A stretch of DNA of 64,000 nt from UBA4055 sp964648295 (GTDB taxonomy: Bacteria > UBA4055): assembly GCA_964648295.1 (NCBI GenBank), contig CAZYNH010000006.1:1-64000 (forward strand), written 5' to 3'. Positions within the stretch are counted from its first letter, which is position 1, and every line of letters starts with the position of its first letter. This document shows, piece after piece, positions 1-8,210 of the stretch. Position numbers and translations under genes: made by a program. Below the pieces are notes generated by a model, which was not told where the DNA came from, did no database searches, and worked only from the letters and a program-made list of their open reading frames with translations.

Positions 1-273
1 GTTTCACTGCCCGCCTGCATACTTACGATCATGGGCATGGCCGCACAAACTCAGGGCTTCAACATCGATGGAGCCGTAGCTGAAACCGAAAAAATTATGG
101 CCGCAAATCCCAGGCGCGTAGCCGAGATCAGGATCTCAATAACTTTCCCGCATAACGATTACACCGACAGACAAAAACGCGCACTCCAGCATGTTGTGGA
201 CACCTGCCCCGTTTCTTCCAGCCTCAGCAAAGAACTCAACAGGGTCGTCGAGCTCAAGTTTAAGGGAGAGTGA
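1..273 (+). CDS. OsmC/Ohr-family protein, 3' part (partial)
   Basis: The reading frame is open at the left edge of the window, so only the last 90 residues are visible. The segment around HVVDTCPVSSSL, followed by a short strand (RVVELKF) at the C-terminus, is the typical end of OsmC-family proteins. The Cys in TCPVSSSL is one of the two redox cysteines used for thiol-dependent peroxide reduction. The other Cys would be in the missing N-terminal half or is the CI near the edge. The last nine codons are partly repeated downstream of the AbiE genes (1984-2009), which suggests the AbiE module was inserted at this gene's 3' end. OsmC versus Ohr cannot be decided from the fragment. Confidence 0.75.
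   Translation, partial: VSLPACILTIMGMAAQTQGFNIDGAVAETEKIMAANPRRVAEIRISITFPHNDYTDRQKRALQHVVDTCPVSSSLSKELNRVVELKFKGE
245..270 (+). repeat. Left copy of 26-base imperfect direct repeat flanking AbiE module
   Basis: Bases 245-270, the codons for VELKFKGE at the end of the osmC-like gene, match 1984-2009 at 23 of 26 positions. The second copy still reads IIELKF and then a stop. The two copies bracket the AbiEi/AbiEii genes, as expected if the module inserted at the gene end and duplicated its target. Confidence 0.65.
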
Positions 274-294
274 TGCACAATTTTGAAATTATTC

Positions 295-323
295 TTGACA
301 AATTTTAATTATTTTAGTAAATT
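295..323 (+). promoter_or_regulatory. Predicted promoter of abiEi/abiEii
   Basis: TTGACA at 295-300 and TAAATT at 318-323 are separated by 17 bases. Transcription would begin near 330, ahead of the Shine-Dalgarno AAGGTGG at 344-350. The same -35 and -10 hexamers with the same spacing precede the DUF6088 antitoxin gene near 49.9 kb. Confidence 0.6.
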
Positions 324-359
324 TTCGACATAAACACCATATTAAGGTGGTTATCTAAA

Positions 360-1163
360 TTGGAAACTAAGATGAGTGTGAAAAACTATATCAAAGAACT
401 TCTTTCATTCGAAGAATATTCTTTTTCATGGAGTGAACTCAAGAATTATTCAGATAAATCTGATATTGCATTAAAAAGAGAGCTCTTCAGACTCTCTACA
501 AAAAATGAGATAATCAATCTGAGGCGTGATTTTTATCTTATAATTCCTCCACGGTACTCTGCTCTTGGCCGTTTACCTTTGGTTCTTTATGCTGATAAAC
601 TTTTTAAATTTCTAAAAAAAGATTATTATATCGGTTTATTTTCAGCAGCCAAATACCACGGTTCTGCTCATCAGCAGGTTCAGAAAGATTATATCCTTTC
701 ATCACCACCGGCTTTATTGGATATTAGTAAGAAAAACACAAAATTAGAATTCCATACGGTGTCTGTCTGGCCTGAAAAGAATGTTCTTGATAAAAGATCA
801 GATGCGGGAATTTTTAAAATATCAAGTCCCGCACTTACAGCGGCCGATTTGATAAACAACCAGTTGAAAATTGGTGGAATTAATAGAATATTTACCGTAA
901 TTGAAGAGCTTTCTGAGGAAATAATACTTTCTGATCTTAAGGAACTGCTGTCATGGTATCCCAATGTCAGCAATCTGCAAAGGCTGGGTTTCATTCTTGA
1001 ACAGGTAAAATCAGATCAGGAAATTCTGAAAATAGTGTTTGACCATATAAGCTCAAAAGGCTTTTATCCGGTTCTTCTCAGCCCGGAGAAAGGAAAGAAA
1101 GCAGGAGCCGTAAATAACCGCTGGAAAGTAGATGTGAATATTGAACCGGAGAGCGATCTTTGA
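360..1163 (+). CDS. AbiEi-family antitoxin (type IV TA)
   Basis: A 267-residue protein resembling AbiEi antitoxins. It has an N-terminal winged-helix region (about residues 5-65, ending in a basic beta-wing before YLIIPPRY). The AbiEi-type core follows, with YYIGLFSAAKYHGSAHQQ and SSPALTAADLINN. In known AbiE systems AbiEi represses its own promoter and counteracts the nucleotidyltransferase toxin AbiEii, giving phage abortive infection or plasmid stabilisation. I chose the TTG start at 360 because AAGGTGG lies 9 bases upstream; an ATG at 372 is the alternative. Its end overlaps the AbiEii start by four bases, indicating translational coupling. A paralogous pair lies at 44.4-46.0 kb. Confidence 0.8.
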   Translation: METKMSVKNYIKELLSFEEYSFSWSELKNYSDKSDIALKRELFRLSTKNEIINLRRDFYLIIPPRYSALGRLPLVLYADKLFKFLKKDYYIGLFSAAKYHGSAHQQVQKDYILSSPPALLDISKKNTKLEFHTVSVWPEKNVLDKRSDAGIFKISSPALTAADLINNQLKIGGINRIFTVIEELSEEIILSDLKELLSWYPNVSNLQRLGFILEQVKSDQEILKIVFDHISSKGFYPVLLSPEKGKKAGAVNNRWKVDVNIEPESDL

Positions 1164-1957
1164 TCCCGAAACCTTTCATAGCCAAGTGGAAAGACAATAG
1201 CCCTTGGAGAGAGTTTTATCAGATAGAGCAGGATCTGATTATCAGCCGGATTTTGGTGGAAATATTTTCGAATGATTTCCTGAATGAACATTTAGCTTTC
1301 AGAGGCGGAACAGCACTTCATAAATTATATCTCAATCCTGCTTCCAGATATTCTGAGGATATTGATCTTGTTCAGATTAAACCCGGTCCTGTTAAACCGA
1401 TATTAGAGCATATTGAAAAAGTTGTTACTTTCTTTGATGAAAAAAGGAACACTAAGATAGGTCTTCACGGCGCGAAAGCCCTGTACAGATTTTATTCAGA
1501 ATACGAACAAATAAAACTCAGGCTGAAATTAGAGATAAATTGTAAAGAACATTTCAATGTGCTCGATTGGGAAGAAATTCCTTTCGAAGTTGAAAGCAAC
1601 TGGTTTACTGGCACTTCTAAAATAAGAACATATAATATTAACGAATTATTAGGAACCAAATTAAGGGCTTTGTTTCAGCGCAGTAAAGGAAGGGACCTTT
1701 TTGATCTGTATCATTCTAGCCTGAATTATAATCTGGATCATGAGAAAATTATCCAATGTTTTACCAGATATATGAATTTTTCAACCGGAAATGTACCATC
1801 CAAAAAAGAATTTATATCCAATCTGGAAGAAAAAGAAAAATCTTTGCATTTCAGAGGGGATATAGAAGCAATATTAAGGCCGGGTGTAGATTATGATCAG
1901 AAAAAAGCGTTTAACTGGATAAAAAAAGAATTAATTGAAAAGTTTTATAAGAAATAA
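1160..1957 (+). CDS. AbiEii-family nucleotidyltransferase toxin (type IV TA)
   Basis: A 265-residue protein with the AbiEii/DUF1814 signature. FRGGTALHKLYL (about residues 47-58) supplies the GG/T nucleotidyltransferase motif and SEDIDLVQ the DxD metal-binding pair. LGTKLRALFQRSKGRDLFDLY is the conserved Lys/Arg-rich C-terminal motif. Characterised AbiEii proteins bind GTP, and some nucleotidylate tRNA. The start codon sits inside the end of the AbiEi gene (ATGA-type overlap 1160-1163). The first 60 residues are strikingly similar to the protein at 44406-45197, so the two modules share recent ancestry. The toxin role is inferred from the family and from pairing with AbiEi. Confidence 0.85.
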   Translation: MIPKPFIAKWKDNSPWREFYQIEQDLIISRILVEIFSNDFLNEHLAFRGGTALHKLYLNPASRYSEDIDLVQIKPGPVKPILEHIEKVVTFFDEKRNTKIGLHGAKALYRFYSEYEQIKLRLKLEINCKEHFNVLDWEEIPFEVESNWFTGTSKIRTYNINELLGTKLRALFQRSKGRDLFDLYHSSLNYNLDHEKIIQCFTRYMNFSTGNVPSKKEFISNLEEKEKSLHFRGDIEAILRPGVDYDQKKAFNWIKKELIEKFYKK

Positions 1958-1983
1958 CTTTAAAATGATTAAAATAGCATTAA

Positions 1984-2009
1984 TCATCGAGCTTAAGTTT
2001 TAGGGAGAG
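1984..2009 (+). repeat. Right copy of 26-base imperfect direct repeat flanking AbiE module
   Basis: This copy matches 245-270 at 23 of 26 positions (differences at 1986, 1994 and 2001). It lies 27 bases after the AbiEii stop and 42 bases before tyrS. It looks like a decayed copy of the osmC 3' end, with a stop codon replacing the penultimate Lys codon. Confidence 0.65.
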
Positions 2010-2050
2010 AAATAAATACAAACAAATTTAATTATTGAGGATAAACTATC

Positions 2051-3238
2051 ATGAGCAAAGATATTGATCTGATCCTGCGCAAAGCGGTACAGATATTTTC
2101 AAAAGAAAGTCTTATAGAAAGACTTAACAGTGGCAAGACTCTAAAGATCAAACTTGGAGCTGATCCGAGCAGACCGGACTTACATCTAGGGCATTCGGTT
2201 GTGCTTAGAGTACTTAGAATATTTCAGAAAATGGGGCATGAAGTGATCTTCGTTGTCGGTGACTACACCGCTATGATCGGCGACCCGTCCGGCAAGAGCA
2301 AAACAAGACCGGCGCTTACATTTGAACAGACGCGAAAAGCGGGTGAAACATATTTCGAACAGGCTACAAAGATATTAGACAAAGATAAAACAAGGATCGA
2401 ATATAATTCAAAATGGCTGTCGAAATTAACTTTTGAAGAGGTATTGAAGCTTACTAGCAAATATACTATAGCTCAGATTCTCACGAGAGACGACTTCAAA
2501 AACAGATACGATAATAATCAGCCGATCGGAATGCATGAACTTATGTATCCGCTTATGCAGGGTTTCGATTCAGTCGCTTTGGAGGCAGATATCGAGATCG
2601 GCGGGACAGATCAGACTTTCAATTTACTGGTAGGAAGAGAACTCCAGAAAAATTACAATCAGAAGCAGCAGGAAGTTATAACATTCCCTTTGCTTTTAGG
2701 ACTGGACGGCGTAGAAAAAATGAGTAAATCTCTCGACAACTACATAGGCCTTGATGAACCTCCGGCAATAATGTTTGAGAAAACTATGAAAATCCCCGAC
2801 AATCTGCTTCATCATTATTTTCTGTTGACTACAGATATTGCAGTTCAGGATTTTGAGAATCTGATAAATAAGGATATAAGGGAAGCTCATATTGAATACG
2901 GTAAAGAAATTATCAGAATGTACCACAATGAGTCGGATATAGATCAGGCATTAAAAAGGTATTTTGAGGTCGCGAAGGGTGGTATTCCCGATAATGTTGT
3001 TGAAAAAATAATTGACAAAGAGGTACTTAAAGATAAGAAAATAACTATCGTGGAAGCTTTAAAGCTTGCCGGATTCGCATCAACGAACGGTGAGGCCAAA
3101 AGAGTTATTGAAGGTAAAGGTATAAAGATCAACGGCGAAGCCGTCACGGATATAAAAATGGAATTAGACTTGTCTGAGCCTAAGATCATTCAGTTCGGGA
3201 AATCTAAATTCGTAAAGCTGACAGGGGAAATTGAGTGA
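2051..3238 (+). CDS. tyrS: Tyrosyl-tRNA synthetase
   Basis: A class Ic aminoacyl-tRNA synthetase of 395 residues that charges tRNA-Tyr with tyrosine in the cytoplasm. HLGH at residues 45-48 is the HIGH signature and KMSKS is at 223-227. TAMIGDPSGKSKTRP is the tyrosine/ATP pocket loop of the TyrZ-like bacterial group. The C-terminal 65 residues (after EALKLAGFASTNGEAKR) form an S4 RNA-binding domain. Length and domain order are normal. GAGG lies 9 bases ahead of the ATG. The gene end overlaps a possible TTG start of the next gene, but I place that start at 3249. Confidence 0.95.
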   Translation: MSKDIDLILRKAVQIFSKESLIERLNSGKTLKIKLGADPSRPDLHLGHSVVLRVLRIFQKMGHEVIFVVGDYTAMIGDPSGKSKTRPALTFEQTRKAGETYFEQATKILDKDKTRIEYNSKWLSKLTFEEVLKLTSKYTIAQILTRDDFKNRYDNNQPIGMHELMYPLMQGFDSVALEADIEIGGTDQTFNLLVGRELQKNYNQKQQEVITFPLLLGLDGVEKMSKSLDNYIGLDEPPAIMFEKTMKIPDNLLHHYFLLTTDIAVQDFENLINKDIREAHIEYGKEIIRMYHNESDIDQALKRYFEVAKGGIPDNVVEKIIDKEVLKDKKITIVEALKLAGFASTNGEAKRVIEGKGIKINGEAVTDIKMELDLSEPKIIQFGKSKFVKLTGEIE

Positions 3239-3248
3239 GGAAATAATT

Positions 3249-4577
3249 ATGACTGAAAAACATAACATTGAATATAAACAAAGCTGGCATGATGACTATC
3301 TGAAATGGGTATGCGGATTTGCAAACGCACAGGGTGGAAAAATATTCATAGGCATTGACGACAATGAGAAGTATGTCGGTGTTGATAAACATAAAGAATT
3401 GCTTGAAGATATACCTAATAAGATAAAGAATCTTATGGGGATAATTGCAGAAGTTAATCTGATCGAAGAAAAGAATAAATATATTATTGAAATTTCAGTG
3501 CCGCAATATTCGGTCCCGATTTCTCTTAGAGGCAGATATTATTACAGAAGCGGAAGTGTTAAGCAGGAGCTCACAGGTGCATCACTCAATGAATTTCTGT
3601 TAAAAAAATCCGGTCTTACATGGGATGAAGTACCTGAATCAGATGCCATTATTGACGATATTGACGAAACTGCCATAAAACAATTCATCAAGGATTGCGC
3701 AAAGGCTAAGAGAATAAGTATTGAGGATAATATTACTGTTCCGCAGTTGCTTGACAAATTAAGGTTGAGAAAGGGCTCAAAGCTAAAAAAAGCGGCTTTG
3801 GTACTTTTCGGAAAAGATCCCGGTAAGTATTTTATCAATCTTGCAGTTAAAATCGGAAGATTTGGAGATTCTGATGCCGATCTGAGATTTCATGAGGTGA
3901 TCGAAGGTAATCTTATATACATGAAAGAGCGCATTGAAGAAATTCTGAACGCAAAGTTTTTAATTCATCCTATAGAATTTGTTGGTTTTCAGAGAATAGA
4001 GCACGACGAATATCCGGTTCAGGCTATAAGAGAAATTATTCTGAACGCTCTGATACACAGAAATTATGCCGGAGCTCCGACACAGATCAGAGTTTATGAT
4101 AATTCCATAAGAATCTGGAATGACGGCGGTTTACCTGATGGTATATCTGAAGAAGATCTGAGAATAACTCACATGTCTAAGCCGAGGAACAGCCTGATAG
4201 CATTCGCATGTTTTCTTGGCGGATATATTGACTCCTGGGGTCGCGGCACGATCAAAATAATTGATGCCTGCAAAGAAAATAATCTGCCTGAACCAGTTTT
4301 AAAGGAAGAACAGGGCGGCTTTGTCAGCATACTTCAAAAAGCGCAAAAGCAGATCGCGGTAATAAATGAAACTAAGCTTAACGACAGAATGCTGAAAGCG
4401 ATAGAATATGTGAAGGAGCATGGAAAAATAACAAACGGAGAATATCAGAAAATAAACGAATGTTCAAGAAATACTGCATCCAAGGATTTATTATATTTAG
4501 TTGGTATGGAATTACTAAAACATAGCGAAATAAAGGGAGCCGGATCATATTATGTATTGGGATCAATTGCACATTAA
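3249..4577 (+). CDS. AlbA_2-domain ATP-binding regulator (RecG-like/Schlafen-AlbA family)
   Basis: A protein of about 442 residues. The N-terminal AlbA_2 (divergent AAA_4/Schlafen) domain starts with NIEYKQSWHDDYLKWVCGFANAQGG and GIDDN. A GHKL-like C-terminal region follows, with REIILNALIHRNY (N-box-like) and IWNDGGLPDG, and then a winged-helix end (NGEYQKINECSRNTASKDL). The family is usually annotated as putative DNA-binding transcriptional regulator; its biochemical role is poorly known. The ATG at 3249 has GTGAGG 8 bases upstream, which favours it over an in-frame TTG at 3231 inside tyrS. The last codons run into an 11-base tandem repeat, unusual for a gene end. Confidence 0.75.
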   Translation: MTEKHNIEYKQSWHDDYLKWVCGFANAQGGKIFIGIDDNEKYVGVDKHKELLEDIPNKIKNLMGIIAEVNLIEEKNKYIIEISVPQYSVPISLRGRYYYRSGSVKQELTGASLNEFLLKKSGLTWDEVPESDAIIDDIDETAIKQFIKDCAKAKRISIEDNITVPQLLDKLRLRKGSKLKKAALVLFGKDPGKYFINLAVKIGRFGDSDADLRFHEVIEGNLIYMKERIEEILNAKFLIHPIEFVGFQRIEHDEYPVQAIREIILNALIHRNYAGAPTQIRVYDNSIRIWNDGGLPDGISEEDLRITHMSKPRNSLIAFACFLGGYIDSWGRGTIKIIDACKENNLPEPVLKEEQGGFVSILQKAQKQIAVINETKLNDRMLKAIEYVKEHGKITNGEYQKINECSRNTASKDLLYLVGMELLKHSEIKGAGSYYVLGSIAH

Positions 4578-4651
4578 TTGCACATTAATTGCACATTAAT
4601 TGCACATTCTATAATCTAATTGGCCGGTAATTGGCCGGTAATTGCACAATT
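4565..4651. repeat. 11-base tandem repeat array at the end of the AlbA_2 gene
   Basis: AATTGCACATT occurs four times head to tail at 4565-4575, 4576-4586, 4587-4597 and 4598-4608. After a nine-base break, AATTGGCCGGT occurs twice (4618-4628, 4629-4639), followed by AATTGCACAATT at 4640-4651. The stop codon TAA of the upstream gene spans the first and second units. Eleven bases is close to one helical turn, so each unit would face the same side of the DNA. Confidence 0.85.
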
Positions 4652-4662
4652 GAAGGCAGGAA

Positions 4663-5781
4663 GTGATAAGTACAAAACAAACTGGAAATTATATGCAAAA
4701 AAGAATAGAAGCACTGGACAAACTCATCAACTCAATAGATTTTGATCAGCTTTGGGATGGATTTTCCAAGACGAAGTACGCACTTTATGATGAAAAGAAT
4801 TTCTGTCTTGATGGCAAAATTGGAGTAACCGACGAAAGGTTTATGGGAAATACTGCAATAAAGATCGATAATGAATATGTCGCGATATGGGACATGCGGA
4901 CAATCTCAGATAATTACAAGAATGAATCTCTAACTTCGGTCATAATACATGAAATGTTTCATTGTTTTCAGGCTTCGTACGGCGAAAAAAGGCATGGCAA
5001 CGAGATATTGGGAATTGAATATCCTATCGAGAAAGAAAATATAGCTTTACGGTCACTTGAAAGGCAATATTTATATGATGCTGTTTATGAAGAAAATATA
5101 AGTAAGAAATTGAGATTAGTATCAAAATATTTCGGCATAAGAAACAAAAGAGAAAAGCTTATTGGAAATGTTATTGACTATGAAAAAGGCATTGAATCAT
5201 TCGAAGGAACAGCAGTATTTGTTGAGTTTCAGGCTTTGAATCAATTAACACCGGAGAAAGGTCGCTTAGAATTACTAAAAGAATATTTAGGCAGCTTTAG
5301 TGAAATTAATATCGATAATTTTGCCATCAGGCGGAGTTCATATAATCAGGGAATGATTCTATGCATGATAGCCGACGATCTGTTGCCTAACTGGAAACAG
5401 AAATATCAGAAAAGCGATCTATACCTGAGCGATTTTATTCTAAATGAGTTAAAAATTGAAATTGAAGTGTCAGAAGAAACTTTATCACTTTACAATGAAG
5501 TTGATGCCTGCTTACAAGATTGGAAAAAACAAAGGGATAAAATATTTTCAGACTTTGAAAATAAACCTGATAAAATAGTGGTAAATTCAGGCGTACAGAT
5601 GACAGGTTTTGATCCGATGAATATAGTCAAAAGAGATAAAGAAATTATGCATCAATCATTCCTGAGAGTAATTCTCGACAGCAAAGAGCAGATAATCGCA
5701 GGGCCTGTAAAAACGACTATCGGAGATCATATATTTGATATTAAAAAAATGGAATGGCTGAAAGAGAAGAATATTTCATAA
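4663..5781 (+). CDS. Putative zinc metalloprotein (zincin-like, HExxH)
   Basis: A 372-residue protein I do not recognise as a named family. HEMFH at residues 96-100 is a zincin metal-binding and catalytic motif. ESFEGTAVFVE (residues 178-188) provides a candidate third glutamate ligand in an EG(T)A context seen in gluzincin-like peptidases. There is no signal peptide or membrane segment, so a cytoplasmic location is likely. The GTG at 4663 is used here, but the Shine-Dalgarno AGG is only two or three bases from it; the ATG at 4693 is a possible alternative. It is followed 11 bases later by a methyltransferase gene, probably co-transcribed. The peptidase activity is inferred only from the motif. 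Confidence 0.55.
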   Translation: MISTKQTGNYMQKRIEALDKLINSIDFDQLWDGFSKTKYALYDEKNFCLDGKIGVTDERFMGNTAIKIDNEYVAIWDMRTISDNYKNESLTSVIIHEMFHCFQASYGEKRHGNEILGIEYPIEKENIALRSLERQYLYDAVYEENISKKLRLVSKYFGIRNKREKLIGNVIDYEKGIESFEGTAVFVEFQALNQLTPEKGRLELLKEYLGSFSEINIDNFAIRRSSYNQGMILCMIADDLLPNWKQKYQKSDLYLSDFILNELKIEIEVSEETLSLYNEVDACLQDWKKQRDKIFSDFENKPDKIVVNSGVQMTGFDPMNIVKRDKEIMHQSFLRVILDSKEQIIAGPVKTTIGDHIFDIKKMEWLKEKNIS

Positions 5782-5792
5782 GGTAAAATTAG

Positions 5793-6653
5793 ATGGACTA
5801 TAGCAGATATTGGTCGGAAACTCAACAAACTATAAGCACCCTGGACAATCATCGTACGCTCAGATTTAATAATAGAAATATCAAAAAAATTATAGGTTTT
5901 TTCGATATTAGACCCGATATAAAGCTTTTGGATTCAGGCTGCGGAACCGGAGTTTTAATCAAAGCTATTTCAGAGTATTTTAATGGAGAAATCTATCTTA
6001 CCGGCATAGACAGGGATGTAAATTTCATCAGGCATGCAAAAACGAAAAACATTATCAACTCAGAATTCCTTGCCGGTGATGCACTGATAAGCCCGTTCGA
6101 ATCTAACAGCTTTGACATTGCACTATCTTACACATTAATTGAGCATGTTCACATTATGAAATTTTTGAAAGAACAATACAGGATCACAAAAAGCGGCGGT
6201 GTTATCGGTGTTATGACATGTTTCCCGCCTTCAAAGATCATTAAAGTGCCGTATTTCCCTGATGAAGAGCTTATCTACGATGAACTTTATAAAGTCATAA
6301 ACGAGCCTGAGGAAAAGCGTAGTTTCGACCCTTTTCTGATACCTGAAAAACTTGAACAAACCGGATTCACAGGTGTAGTGATTGACACAATATCGCTCCC
6401 GATAATATGGGATGATGACAGCTTGGCGCTTGAACAAAAACTGAAAATCGTTGAACTCAAAGCTAAGGAAGAGCTGGGCTATATTGAATTAATCGAAAAC
6501 AAATTGCCTGAAAATAAATTCGATAATAAAATTGAAAAATTAAAATCTTTTGTCAAAAAACGCTATGAAAATCGGGTAAAAGCCATCGAAACCGGCAAGA
6601 AGAATTGGGAGCTTGAAATGAACTACACTTTATGTATAAAAGCGAGAAAGTGA
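5793..6653 (+). CDS. Class I SAM-dependent methyltransferase
   Basis: A 286-residue protein with a Rossmann methyltransferase core. LLDSGCGTGVLIKAI (about residues 45-59) is motif I for S-adenosylmethionine. An acidic end of strand beta-2 follows (GIDRD), then GDALISPFESNSFDIALSYTLIEHV, the motif II/III region of Methyltransf_11-type enzymes. The C-terminal 120 residues are basic and helical and probably contribute substrate specificity. AGG lies 9 bases before the ATG. The substrate cannot be predicted. It may form a unit with the zincin-like gene upstream. Confidence 0.8.
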   Translation: MDYSRYWSETQQTISTLDNHRTLRFNNRNIKKIIGFFDIRPDIKLLDSGCGTGVLIKAISEYFNGEIYLTGIDRDVNFIRHAKTKNIINSEFLAGDALISPFESNSFDIALSYTLIEHVHIMKFLKEQYRITKSGGVIGVMTCFPPSKIIKVPYFPDEELIYDELYKVINEPEEKRSFDPFLIPEKLEQTGFTGVVIDTISLPIIWDDDSLALEQKLKIVELKAKEELGYIELIENKLPENKFDNKIEKLKSFVKKRYENRVKAIETGKKNWELEMNYTLCIKARK

Positions 6654-6786
6654 TAATAACATTTGGAAATTCGCGATATTTATGCCTGTCATTACACTTT
6701 TCTGGAGATAAAATCATGTCGTATCAACACTTTTTTGGAGATAAATTGCAAATTAATGGAAGATATCAGAACAAAGGAATAACCTA

Positions 6787-7371
6787 ATGAAAAACCGTTT
6801 TAAACAACAATTAGAATTTATCCGGGAAATAGATAAGATAAAAGACATCATCCGTAAGACGCCCCGCTTTGATCTTAAAACCTATGAGAATGATGCCGAG
6901 CATTCATGGCATATTTGTATTATGGCACTGGTACTGATAGAATATTCAAACAGGAAAGATCTCGATATGCTGAAGGTACTTAAGATGCTTCTTGTACATG
7001 ACCTTTGTGAGATTCATGCCGGGGATTATATTTTCTACACTGAAAAACAGGCTGAGAAAGAGCAAAAAGAACGCGAAGGTGCTGATAAGATATTCGGATT
7101 ACTACCCGAAGATCAGGCAAAGGAATTCTTTACTCTATGGGAAGAATTTGAAAAGAGAATCACCCCGGAAGCCAAATTTGCAAGAGTTGTTGACAGGCTT
7201 GAACCTATAATGCAGAATTATTATAATGACGGAAAAGACTGGGTAAAAAATAAGATCACTTCTGAAATGGTACTCGAGAAGAATGTTATCATTAAAGACG
7301 GTTCTGTAGAACTCTGGGCATATGTACAAAGTATGGTTGAGGAAATCGTTGAAAGAGGAGTTATTAAATGA
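6787..7371 (+). CDS. HD-domain phosphohydrolase (YfbR/5'-nucleotidase-like)
   Basis: A 194-residue HD-superfamily protein. The metal ligands are visible in order: H in AEHSWHICIMA (about residues 38-48), HD in LLVHDLCEIHAGD, and a downstream D in ARVVDRLEPIMQNY. This pattern matches the HD_2/HD_3 group to which dNMP 5'-nucleotidase YfbR belongs, so hydrolysis of a nucleotide monophosphate is a reasonable guess. AAGGA precedes the ATG. The stop codon overlaps the start of the following methyltransferase by four bases (ATGA). Confidence 0.75.
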   Translation: MKNRFKQQLEFIREIDKIKDIIRKTPRFDLKTYENDAEHSWHICIMALVLIEYSNRKDLDMLKVLKMLLVHDLCEIHAGDYIFYTEKQAEKEQKEREGADKIFGLLPEDQAKEFFTLWEEFEKRITPEAKFARVVDRLEPIMQNYYNDGKDWVKNKITSEMVLEKNVIIKDGSVELWAYVQSMVEEIVERGVIK

Positions 7372-8060
7372 CAAAAGAGATCAAAACGCACTATATCGGC
7401 CACGATAATGCATACAGAAACCTTAAAGCTAAAGGTAAAACAGGCTGGGCATCCGAAGAGGATAACATGAAATTTGGAAAAGTAATCGGAGAAAGCCTGA
7501 GGACAGCTTGCGTTCCCGAGGGCGGAAGAGTCTTGGAGCTTGGCTGCGGTGCAGGAGATATGACTTTAGTTTTGGCTTCAAAGGGTTATGAAACATACGG
7601 GATCGATATTTCACCGACTGCTATAGAATGGGCAAAAGAAAAAGTGTCAGAAAGGAATTTGAAAGCTGATTTCAGGGTCGGCAGCGTGCTTGATCTCAGC
7701 GTTTTCCCTAACAATTACTTTGATTATATTCTGGACGGTCACTGCCTGCACTGCATAATCGGTAAAGACAGAAAAAAGTTTCTTTCCGAAGCGCTTCGTG
7801 TTCTTAAACCGGGCGGAATATTCTTCTCCGAAACGATGTGCGGAGAAATAAGAGACCCGGAAGTTCAGAAGTTATTCGATCCTGTTTCAAGATGCATGAT
7901 AAGAGATGGTGTCGCAGGCAGATATATTGGATTACCTGAAGATATTGTTAAAGAGTTTAAAAGTGCAGGTTTCAAGTTGATCAGCTGCGAGATCAGTCCG
8001 GATCCTGACGCTCAGGATGATCTCAGAATACTGGCGAGAAAGATTTGTTATTCAGTTTGA
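7368..8060 (+). CDS. Class I SAM-dependent methyltransferase
   Basis: A 230-residue protein. RVLELGCGAGDMTLVLASKGY is SAM motif I, GIDISPTAIEWAKE the acidic loop binding the ribose, and DYILDGHCLHCI the post-II region. LRVLKPGGIFFSETMCG is the typical motif III. It is translationally coupled to the HD phosphohydrolase by an ATGA overlap. The two may therefore act on the same small molecule or nucleotide, but no substrate is evident. It is not closely similar to the methyltransferase at 5793-6653. Confidence 0.8.
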   Translation: MTKEIKTHYIGHDNAYRNLKAKGKTGWASEEDNMKFGKVIGESLRTACVPEGGRVLELGCGAGDMTLVLASKGYETYGIDISPTAIEWAKEKVSERNLKADFRVGSVLDLSVFPNNYFDYILDGHCLHCIIGKDRKKFLSEALRVLKPGGIFFSETMCGEIRDPEVQKLFDPVSRCMIRDGVAGRYIGLPEDIVKEFKSAGFKLISCEISPDPDAQDDLRILARKICYSV

Positions 8061-8134
8061 TTTAATTGGACTAAGTCTAGATGTAGTCGTGAAGAAAGAT
8101 ACAGAATAAAGCGTACTGAATTCCGTAATAAATC

Positions 8135-8163
8135 TTGCAATATTTCCTAAATTGTGATATTAT
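8135..8163 (+). promoter_or_regulatory. Predicted promoter of the exonuclease gene
   Basis: TTGCAA at 8135-8140 and TATTAT at 8158-8163 are 17 bases apart. Transcription would begin around 8170. That excludes translation from the in-frame ATG at 8154 and supports a start at 8211 or 8244. Confidence 0.5.
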
Positions 8164-8210
8164 GGGACAACTTTGGACAAATTCGAGGCTTTGACACAGG
8201 TAAAAACGAA

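Noticed and set aside
4565..4608. Phase variation of the AlbA_2 gene through the 11-base repeat
   Set aside because: The stop codon lies at the junction of the first two units, so changes in the later copies would not alter the protein.
8154..8210. Upstream start for the exonuclease gene at 8154
   Set aside because: The ATG at 8154 lies in a predicted promoter (TTGCAA-17-TATTAT), so it would not be in the transcript.
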